Assembly: GCA_965659285.1 (NCBI GenBank)
Contig: CBFHWB010000065.1
Location: 1-20,829, forward strand
DNA: 20,829 nt
Direction: 5' to 3'
DNA from: UBA8108 sp965659285
Lineage (GTDB): Bacteria > Planctomycetota > UBA8108
The notes beneath the pieces were generated by a model, which saw nothing but the letters and a program-made list of their open reading frames with translations, was not told where the DNA came from and made no database searches. The position numbers were made by a program, and so were the translations under genes. Below, one piece after another: positions 16,048-20,829 of the stretch (positions are counted from its first letter, which is position 1; each line of letters begins with the position of its first letter).

Positions 16048-17379
16048 TCATGCGCAGGGTACCTCCTTGTAGGAGGCCGGCGTCCAGGCTGGCTTCTCCT
16101 TGACCTTTTCAAGGATCCTGTGCATCACCTCCTCGTCGGTGGGGTAGGGCGATTCGAGAATCGGCTTGAGAGGAAGCGGGATCTCGTCCATTCGATAGAC
16201 CGTACCCGGCGCGCTGATGCCCGTGGTCGCTGTCGTGATGTGAACCCGGGCCAGGCGGCTGGTGTGCGTAACCTTTGGATCCAGGACGATGGTCGGGGTT
16301 CTCGCAAGGTGATCGATGGCCGGCTGCGGCATCGTCGCGCCCGGATCGGCGCCCAGGACGAGCGTGGCGTCGTTGTCTCCACGCACCAGCAAGTCGATTG
16401 TAGAGAACTCCCCGGGGTTGAAGCGCGGGTAGCCGCGCGACATGCTGACCCCGAACGGAAAACCGGTTGTCCAGCGCATGACGACGTCCGCCCCGGTGAC
16501 GTTCCCATGGCCACGCATTGGCATGGAGACAAACTTGGTGTAGGCGTTCAGCTCAGCCACGAGGGCGAGGGCCGCCGCCGAGTTCATGTGCTTGCCGCGC
16601 GTCATCGACAGGCCCATTCCGAAAAACAGCACGCCGAAGCGGGCGTTCTTCATCCGGTCGACGAAATCCTGCAGTTGCTCGAGCGTCAGCCCCGTCTCCG
16701 CGACGCGGGCCGCGTCGACCGGCTGGTTCTTGACCAGGGCGCGCAGCGTCGTGATGACCTCGAAATCCTTGCCCGGCTTTACCTGCAGGAGTATATCCGC
16801 GTGCCTGGCGCTGGGAGTTTCACGGACATCAACGAGCACCATCGTCCGGCCCTTGCGGCCCTCGGGTACGTGCTTGCCCTTGGGAATCAGGGTGTACCTG
16901 GAGAAATGCAGGGGATGACAGTCTGCCGGGTTGCCTCCCCAATAGATGATGAAATCTGCCCGGTTCTTGACCTCACCCAGGGTGCACGTGACCTTGCCGC
17001 CCAACTGGGCAGCCACCTCGGTGGGACCGTGTCACAACGAGGTGTGGCTGTCGACCACGCCTCCAACCCACTCGGCCAGGGCGACGGCGTGGCGCTGCGC
17101 CTCGCAGGTGGTATTGCTCAGACCGTACACCAGCGGCATGTTCGCCTGGTAGAGGTGCTCGGCCGCCGCCTCCACCGCCTCATCAACCGTAGCCGGCTTG
17201 CCATCGACCAGGGCGTCAGGGTAGCAATGCTCCGCCGTATGATTCTTGAACCAGGCCTCCCCGAGTCCGCAGGCGCGCTTCGTCTTGACGATTCGATCAC
17301 CCTCGGCCTGCAGGCCGATGTGGTCGCACACGCAACCGCAGAAGGTACAGGTGGCGTTCTCAACCGTTTTCTGGGTCAT
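16048..17379 (-). CDS. fwdB: Formylmethanofuran dehydrogenase subunit B, selenocysteine-containing (UGA recoded)
   Basis: Read as one 443-aa protein with an in-frame TGA at 17034-17032 (codon 116) decoded as selenocysteine. Before it lies the complete N-terminal [4Fe-4S] motif C11-x2-C14-x3-C18...C37 (CTFCGCVCDH and RACGLG). The TGA sits in HTSL-U-HGPT, exactly at the Cys/Sec ligand of tungsten or molybdenum in archaeal FwdB (Cys118 there; Sec in Methanopyrus kandleri). The same U-H-G-P occurs around Sec140 of E. coli formate dehydrogenase H. After it, family signatures continue without damage: NRADFIIYWGGNP, FGVLFFGMGLSMTRGKH, MRGHGNVTG, YPRFNPGE and GTVYRMDEIP. The total length matches FwdB. 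The reaction is two-electron CO2/formate interconversion at a molybdopterin centre. If TGA were a stop, the 115-aa and 322-aa halves would be non-functional. I see no selA/B/C/D in the window, so decoding is inferred. Confidence 0.88.
16996..17034 (-). promoter_or_regulatory. Candidate bacterial SECIS element after the fwdB UGA
   Basis: In the minus-strand mRNA, GCTGCCC (17013-17007) and GGGCGGC (17002-16996) form a seven-pair stem (six Watson-Crick, one G-U) closed by the loop AGTT (17006-17003). There are 25 nt between the UGA (17034-17032) and the loop, and the loop has G at position 2. These match what is known of bacterial SECIS hairpins: a short stem, a small apical loop with G in the first two positions, and roughly 16-37 nt from the UGA. 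The mRNA bases right after the UGA (CACGG) are also those of E. coli fdhF. SelB binding is inferred. Confidence 0.7.
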
Positions 17380-17440
17380 GGCTTCTTAACTTGATCTCGC
17401 TCTTATCGCTCGCGCCCGAACCGGACGGCAGGATGAAGCT

Positions 17441-17620
17441 TCAGCCAAGCGCCCGGCCGCGGAAGCTTCCGCGGATCCGTCTCGGCATGTAGCGCCCGGT
17501 TTCAGGGTCGATGAGCTCCCAGGCCTCAAGGTCTTCCGCCGCGGGACCCTCCTCGAGACTCTCGGGGAACTGGGCGGCTATCGTCTGGTCTGTCTCCGCG
17601 CGCGGCTTTGTATTATCCAT
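17441..17620 (-). CDS. Small conserved-looking protein between fwdD and fwdB
   Basis: A 59-aa protein if started at the ATG at 17620 (MDNTKPRAETDQTIAAQFPE). A 72-aa version from a TTG at 17659, overlapping the fwdD stop, is possible but has no clear Shine-Dalgarno. The ATG is preceded by a GAGAGAG stretch. The N-terminal half is acidic (ESLEEGPAAEDLEAWELIDP). The C-terminus is strongly basic (GRYMPRRIRGSFRGRALG). No signal peptide, cysteines or membrane segment. I do not recognise a family. Its position inside a tight Fwd operon suggests an accessory subunit or assembly factor, but that rests on context only. A perfect 18-bp palindrome lies in its last codons. Confidence 0.6.
   Translation of the reverse strand: MDNTKPRAETDQTIAAQFPESLEEGPAAEDLEAWELIDPETGRYMPRRIRGSFRGRALG
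17457..17474. repeat. Perfect 18-bp palindrome CCGCGGAAGCTTCCGCGG
   Basis: The sequence is its own reverse complement over 18 bases. It lies inside the 3' end of the small ORF, about 80 bp before the fwdB start codon. It could be a dimeric protein-binding site or a hairpin in the mRNA, or chance in GC-rich coding DNA. Confidence 0.6.
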
Positions 17621-17655
17621 GGCTTGTTCTTCGCTCTCTCGCTTGACTCGTTCCT

Positions 17656-18045
17656 TCAAGATTCTGTCTCCGCTTCAACTGGAGCCTCTTCGGCCGCCAG
17701 GGGTTCGATCTCTACCTCCCAGCCCTTGGAGGTCGGCATCCCCGTACCATCGGTGCTCTGGCCCATGAGCTTGCAGGTCGGTGGGCCGTAGGCGATAAAT
17801 ACCATCCCGGGTGGAACCTTGCCTTCCTTGCCGCCGTGTTCCTGGCAGACAAAGGTCCCCTCGCCATTTTCCGAGCGAACCCGGACGCTGGCGCCGACCG
17901 AGGCGCCGATGTCCTCGATGTCGTCCGGATGCATGATCAACGTGGTCACCATCTCCTCGTACTCAGCGTCGTCCTTGCCGACGTTGATCTGGCGCCCTTG
18001 CTTGGTCGTGCGACCCGCGTTCATGATGAATTGCCTGGTAGCCAA
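17656..18045 (-). CDS. fwdD: Formylmethanofuran dehydrogenase subunit D, molybdopterin dinucleotide-binding (FwdD)
   Basis: A 129-aa protein. The TTG at 18045 is the likely start: GAGGGAG stands seven bases upstream, whereas the internal ATG (residue 8) has only a weak site. The sequence matches the small beta-barrel domain that caps the molybdopterin guanine dinucleotide in DMSO-reductase-like enzymes and is a separate subunit in Fwd/Fmd: MNAGRTTKQGRQINVGK, then LIMHPDDIEDIGASVGASVR, the GMVFIAYGPPTCKLMG segment, and the TDGTGMPTSKGWEVEIEP signature. The C-terminus is an acidic Ala/Glu tail. Methylotroph Fhc complexes lack this subunit, so its presence supports a cofactor-loaded FwdB. Its stop (TGA) is followed within about 35 bp by the small ORF. 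Confidence 0.93.
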   Translation of the reverse strand: MATRQFIMNAGRTTKQGRQINVGKDDAEYEEMVTTLIMHPDDIEDIGASVGASVRVRSENGEGTFVCQEHGGKEGKVPPGMVFIAYGPPTCKLMGQSTDGTGMPTSKGWEVEIEPLAAEEAPVEAETES

Positions 18046-18149
18046 CGGTTACTCCCTCTATGTCTAAGCTCTGGACCGTTTTACCAGATTATCCCGCCTA
18101 ATGCCCGACTAATGACCGCCCGACGACAGCGAGGCCGGTTTCCGGCTCT

Positions 18150-19049
18150 TCAGCTGTCTCCCATCACCTCGCGCAGGTGGAAATTGAACTTGCCGAGCTT
18201 ACCGCCGTAGTTACCGGCGCCGATCGCCAGCACCCCATCCCCCGACGCCGCCTCGATGGCCGCGCGCATGGCCTGGCTAACGGCGCCTTCATCGATCCCG
18301 TCCATAACCAGCTCATAGCAGCAGTTCGCTCCCTCGACCAGCTCGGTCTCGGACCGACTTCTCTGAGTAGGGGCGAGGGCGTCATTGGTCGAGGCTACCA
18401 GCTGCTCGTAGCGTGAGCCGACCTTGCTGCCGCTGCGGACGACCCCACCGGGAAATGGCGCGATGACACCCGGCAGCCCGGAGACAGCCTCGCTCGCGCG
18501 ACGCGCCGCCTCGAGCCCCACCGACTGCGAGACCGCCTGGAGGATGATATTGCCACCGGCGACGCCCTTCCCTGCGCCGGCGGTTTCCTCCACCAGGAAT
18601 TCGCCATCCATCACGGGGATCCGCCAGAATCGTCGATCCTCCCGCTTCTTGCTCTTCTGGAACCCATCACCGAAAAAGCGCAGGTTCTTTCCAAGTGGAA
18701 CCTTCTCCTCCACCTCTCCCCCCGCGAGGCCATCGTAGCAGGCGGTGGTCGGACAGGTCATCACGCACTGGCCTACCCGGTTGGGTACCGCCTTGGCCAG
18801 GCCATCGGTCGAAAAACCAAAGAGCAGCACGCTCGCGCCAGGCCTGCCATCAGGGGTCTCATCGCCTGGAATGTATCCCTCGACACCGACCTCGGCATCG
18901 CAGGAGATCACCGAGGTACCGTAGCCTGAGATGGACTGGAGAGCCGCCTCGAGCCAGTGGTCATCAACAGCCGTGATGATCAGCCGCGCATAGCGCATGC
19001 CGAAGGCTTCGGCGAAAGTGTCGAGAATCGTGGTCGGACCGATTTGCAT
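18150..19049 (-). CDS. ftr: Formylmethanofuran:tetrahydromethanopterin formyltransferase (Ftr/FhcD)
   Basis: A 299-aa soluble protein, the same length as archaeal Ftr, starting at the ATG at 19049 (weak Shine-Dalgarno). Family signatures: the N-terminus MQIGPTTILDTFAEAFGMRY; the T-A-x-x-x-W-L-E-A run TAVDDHWLEAAL; DGRPGASVLLFGFS; the hallmark NRVGQCVMTCPTTACYDG; GKNLRFFGDGFQ; the C-terminal repeat-like GNIILQAVSQSVGLEAA; and GAGNYGGKLGKFNFHLREVM. The enzyme moves the formyl group between formylmethanofuran and H4MPT without a redox change. In bacteria it is FhcD of the Fhc complex. It is the first gene of the operon; 104 bp separate it from fwdD, with only a small hairpin (stem GCCGG, loop of three) just after its stop. 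Confidence 0.96.
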   Translation of the reverse strand: MQIGPTTILDTFAEAFGMRYARLIITAVDDHWLEAALQSISGYGTSVISCDAEVGVEGYIPGDETPDGRPGASVLLFGFSTDGLAKAVPNRVGQCVMTCPTTACYDGLAGGEVEEKVPLGKNLRFFGDGFQKSKKREDRRFWRIPVMDGEFLVEETAGAGKGVAGGNIILQAVSQSVGLEAARRASEAVSGLPGVIAPFPGGVVRSGSKVGSRYEQLVASTNDALAPTQRSRSETELVEGANCCYELVMDGIDEGAVSQAMRAAIEAASGDGVLAIGAGNYGGKLGKFNFHLREVMGDS

Positions 19050-19247
19050 GAAGGTCTGCCAGTTACTGGAACAAGGGAAGTTTAAAACGTGATGAACGGC
19101 AAAGGTAGACCCCCGGGCCTGTCACATCAACGATTTCCGCCACCGGAAGCCATCGCGTGACCCTTTCTCAAGCAAAGCTGGAAAATAGGAATGGCTCTAC
19201 CCGGCAGGACTCCATTAGTCTCGCAGCGGCAAAACAGGGAGACGGCG
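19050..19247. promoter_or_regulatory. Divergent intergenic region with the probable fwd operon promoter
   Basis: This 198-bp gap separates the start codons of ftr (minus) and the lipoprotein (plus), so both promoters should lie here. On the minus strand a poor sigma70-like pair (TTGATG, 17 nt, TACCTT) sits about 70-100 nt upstream of ftr; only seven of twelve bases match consensus, so I do not rely on it. No operator or riboswitch was recognised. Confidence 0.3.
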
Positions 19248-19697
19248 ATGAAAGATCGTAAGAAGATCCACTGGAAACAGGCTCTCGCCCTCATGGCGTT
19301 GAGCGCTCTGCTGACATCCTGCGGCCTCCCTCCCGGCATGAAGCTCCTGCACCTGCGGGTCTACCATGGAGGAGAGTGCGTCCTGGAAACGAACTTTGAC
19401 GTTCCCGACACGAGCACGGTCAGCGAGATCTGGGACGCCGCGGGACAAAAGCCGTTCAGTACTCAAACCGCCGCGAAATCCCTCGGCGCGAACAAGGCCA
19501 ACCCCCTCGAGGCGAAGCTCACCGGGCCCGTCGAGATCAGGATCTCTCACCCGGCCTCCGATGAGATCAGCGCGAAGCTGACCAACCTGACCCTGCGACG
19601 GAGCTCGAAGGATTCCGACGACTGGCACCTGGCGGGAAATGGAGTCAGCCGCGCGAAGAAAAAGTCCTCCAGCCAGGGTGATAAACCCGTTCGCTGA
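19248..19697 (+). CDS. Small lipoprotein of unknown function
   Basis: A 149-aa protein; the ATG at 19248 is preceded by AGGGAG at six bases. The first 25 residues are a lipoprotein signal: a basic head (MKDRKKIHWK), a hydrophobic core (ALALMALSALL) and the lipobox L-T-S-C with C25 as the lipidated residue. The mature part has beta-strand-like stretches (MKLLHLRVYHGGECVLETNF, GPVEIRISHPASDEISAKLT) and a basic, low-complexity tail (RAKKKSSSQGDKPVR). I do not recognise a family. It is divergent from ftr (198 bp between start codons) and convergent with the duplicated gene to its right. Membrane-anchored localisation follows from the lipobox; function unknown. Confidence 0.8.
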   Translation: MKDRKKIHWKQALALMALSALLTSCGLPPGMKLLHLRVYHGGECVLETNFDVPDTSTVSEIWDAAGQKPFSTQTAAKSLGANKANPLEAKLTGPVEIRISHPASDEISAKLTNLTLRRSSKDSDDWHLAGNGVSRAKKKSSSQGDKPVR

Positions 19698-19723
19698 TAA
19701 GATAAACAAGGACAGGAGATGAA

Positions 19724-19773
19724 AGCGGGGTGGCATGGCGCGGCTTAACCGCCTGGCGCCATACCACCCCGCT
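19724..19773. terminator. Strong hairpin between convergent genes, probable bidirectional terminator
   Basis: Arms at 19724-19741 and 19756-19773 pair over 17 of 18 positions, AGCGGGGTGG-C-ATGGCGC against GCGCCAT-A-CCACCCCGCT, with one C/A mismatch. The loop contains a further small stem (GGC/GCC around TTAACC). It lies 27 bp after the lipoprotein stop and 16 bp after the stop of the facing gene, the place expected for a shared terminator. There is no T-run on either side, so it is not a classical intrinsic terminator; it could also be a stabilising or repeat element. Confidence 0.6.
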
Positions 19774-19788
19774 CCCGTATTCAATAAG

Positions 19789-20328
19789 CTACTTGATTCG
19801 CTTAAAAGTCCTGACGACCTTCGGGATCGCTTTTCCGTCCTGGTCGGTCCCTGTGATGACGTCGCGCAGGGTGTTCTCATCGACAACGGTCTGCCTGCCG
19901 GTTACGTAGCTGATCTTGCCATCGGCGTGCCGGATGGTGCCTTTGAAGGTCAAGACCATGCCGGCTTTGAACTTCGGGCCCTGGGGACGCGAGATCGTCA
20001 TGGTGTAACGGGTTCCATCCTTCATGTGTCCAACGCCGGTCCACTGCCTGGTTTTCGGGTCATAGCCCCAGATCGAGGTCTCCCTCTTGTCGGCATAAAT
20101 ATTGCAGCCGCCGGCGGTGCCGTAGCACTCCGCTTTGATGGTTTCTTTTTTTCCCTCTGTCTCCTCCACGATCTCCCACTTGCTGTGGTAGTAGCTGTAG
20201 AACTTGTAATAATCCTCAGCTTCCCCCGCCCGCAGAGAGCCCGGAGACCAGCAGAAGGCCATGACAGCCAGGAAGAGTCCCATCAGAAGACCACTCTTCT
20301 TTATTGAAAACATCCTCGCCAAATTCAT
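19789..20328 (-). CDS. Exported DUF1579-like protein, tandem copy 1
   Basis: A 179-aa protein. The ATG at 20328 is chosen over one at 20340 because GGAGG stands six bases before it. A signal peptide covers residues 1-34 or so (KKSGLLMGLFLAVMAFCWSPGSLRA, cleaved before GEAED). The mature part is a beta-rich single domain: YYHSKWEIVEETEGKKETI, a disulfide-compatible pair in CYGTAGGC, SIWGYDPKTRQWTGVGHMKD, RYTMTISRPQGPKFKAGMVLTFKGTI, DGKISYVTGRQTVVDENTL. The 'W-GYDPKT-W-G-G--DG' arrangement recalls DUF1579 lipocalin-like barrels, but that is a tentative likeness. It is about 80% identical in protein to the gene 590 bp further right, so the pair arose by tandem duplication. Confidence 0.75.
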   Translation of the reverse strand: MNLARMFSIKKSGLLMGLFLAVMAFCWSPGSLRAGEAEDYYKFYSYYHSKWEIVEETEGKKETIKAECYGTAGGCNIYADKRETSIWGYDPKTRQWTGVGHMKDGTRYTMTISRPQGPKFKAGMVLTFKGTIRHADGKISYVTGRQTVVDENTLRDVITGTDQDGKAIPKVVRTFKRIK

Positions 20329-20378
20329 AACGTCCTCCATTCGTTTGAGTAAATTCAGACCAGTAGCTCTTCAGCAGG

Positions 20379-20829
20379 CTACTTGATTTTCTTGGCAGTC
20401 CTGACGATCTTCGGGGTCGGTTTCCCGTCCTGGTCGGTCCCTGTGATGACCGCTGTCAAGGTGTTCTCATCGACAACGGTCTGCTTGCCGGTCAGGTAGC
20501 TGATCTTTCCATCGGCGTGCCGGATGATAGTTTTGAAGGTCAAGACCATGCCGGCTTTGAACTTCGGGCCCTGGGGACGCGAGATCGTCGAGGTGAAACG
20601 GCTTCCATCCTTCAGGTGTCCAGCGCCGGTCCACTGCCTGGTTTTCGGATCATAGCCCCAGATCGAGGTCTCATTTTTGCTGACAAAAATATTGCAGCCG
20701 GCGGCGGTGCCGTAGCACTCCGCCTTGCTGGTTTCTTTCTTTCCCTCTGTCTCCACCACGAGCTCCCATTTGCTGTGGTAGTAGCTGTAGAACTTGAAAT
20801 AATCCTCAGCTTCCCCCGCCCGCAGAGAG
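20379..20829 (-). CDS. Exported DUF1579-like protein, tandem copy 2 (5' end cut by window)
   Basis: The reading frame stays open to the right window edge, so the N-terminus is missing; the visible 149 residues begin within the expected signal-peptide end (SLRAGEAEDYFKFYSYYHSK). It aligns without gaps to copy 1 over its whole length, with the CYGTAAGC pair, SIWGYDPKTRQWTGAGHLKD and the IRHADGKISYLTGKQTVVDE segment retained. A 58-bp block (20532-20589) is identical in DNA to 19942-19999. Substitutions fall mostly at surface-like positions, and no frameshift or stop is seen, so both copies appear functional. Only 38 bp separate its stop from copy 1's upstream end region, suggesting co-transcription. 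Confidence 0.75.
   Translation of the reverse strand, partial: SLRAGEAEDYFKFYSYYHSKWELVVETEGKKETSKAECYGTAAGCNIFVSKNETSIWGYDPKTRQWTGAGHLKDGSRFTSTISRPQGPKFKAGMVLTFKTIIRHADGKISYLTGKQTVVDENTLTAVITGTDQDGKPTPKIVRTAKKIK

Larger units (their letters stand above)
19789..20829. repeat. Direct tandem duplication, period 590 bp
   Basis: Unit 1 (from 19789) and unit 2 (from 20379) align at a constant offset of 590 bases, including the gene ends (both stop in ...TAG) and a 58-bp identical block at 19942-19999 and 20532-20589. Unit 2 is cut by the window edge. More copies may follow. Confidence 0.85.

Noticed and set aside
16048..17379. fwdB as a pseudogene or two separate genes split at a stop codon
   Set aside because: Both halves keep the family's conserved motifs in one frame, the second half lacks its own Shine-Dalgarno and would start at a GTG inside the conserved block, and the stop is a TGA at the one residue known to be Cys or Sec. 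A sequencing error TGC to TGA remains possible but is less likely given the hairpin.
15994..17394. 466-aa open frame on the plus strand over fwdB/fwdA
   Set aside because: Antisense to two confidently identified genes; Arg/Gly/His-rich composition typical of shadow frames.
17621..17659. TTG start for the small fwd-operon ORF overlapping the fwdD stop
   Set aside because: No good Shine-Dalgarno and a less usual start; the ATG at 17620 is preferred, though coupling by overlap cannot be excluded.
18128..18147. Small hairpin (GCCGG-AAA-CCGGC) just after the ftr stop as a terminator
   Set aside because: Only five core base pairs and no T-run; the next operon gene follows on the same strand, so termination is unlikely.

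Overview
The window is GC-rich bacterial DNA, most likely a metagenome-derived or environmental member of the Planctomycetota. Three things point there. There is a DUF1592-family 'planctomycete cytochrome' protein next to a DUF1552 Tat-exported protein. Two secreted proteins carry the cysteine-bearing dockerin-like module common in this phylum. There is also a bacterial set of tetrahydromethanopterin (H4MPT)/methanofuran C1 genes. No rRNA, tRNA, transposase or CRISPR array was seen.

Left part (49-11481, all minus strand, transcribed right to left): a run of seven exported proteins. In transcription order these are a 825-aa diheme DUF1592-type protein, a 419-aa DUF1552 protein, a beta-helix-like protein ending in a dockerin pair, a 856-aa unrecognised secreted protein (possibly polysaccharide-lyase-like), a 194-aa protein that is only dockerin repeats, an FG-GAP/VCBS beta-propeller and a GH43/GH130-like beta-propeller. 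Together they look like a surface or periplasmic polymer-processing set. A 386-bp divergent intergenic region separates them from two plus-strand exported proteins (11868-13556): an 'NGN'-repeat beta-propeller and an SGNH/GDSL esterase.

Centre (13560-19049, minus strand): the most important locus, a six-gene formylmethanofuran module in the order ftr, fwdD, small ORF, fwdB, fwdA, fwdC. The fwdB gene is interrupted by one in-frame TGA exactly where the family has its metal-ligand cysteine (C/U-HGP motif). A good bacterial-type SECIS hairpin starts about 18 nt downstream of it. I read it as one 443-aa selenocysteine-containing catalytic subunit with an intact Fe-S cluster motif. Together with a separate FwdD (molybdopterin-binding) subunit, this argues for a genuine redox-active formylmethanofuran dehydrogenase in a bacterium. 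The methylotroph Fhc hydrolase complex, by contrast, has a B subunit that has lost its cofactors. FwdB would interconvert CO2 and formate, FwdA would join or release formate and methanofuran at its dinuclear metal site, and Ftr would move the formyl group to or from H4MPT.

Right part (19248-20829): a small lipoprotein, a very strong hairpin between convergent genes, and a 590-bp tandem duplication of an exported DUF1579-like protein, the second copy running off the window edge. Gene starts were chosen from Shine-Dalgarno sequences and signal peptides; functions are from recalled family motifs, with no database search.
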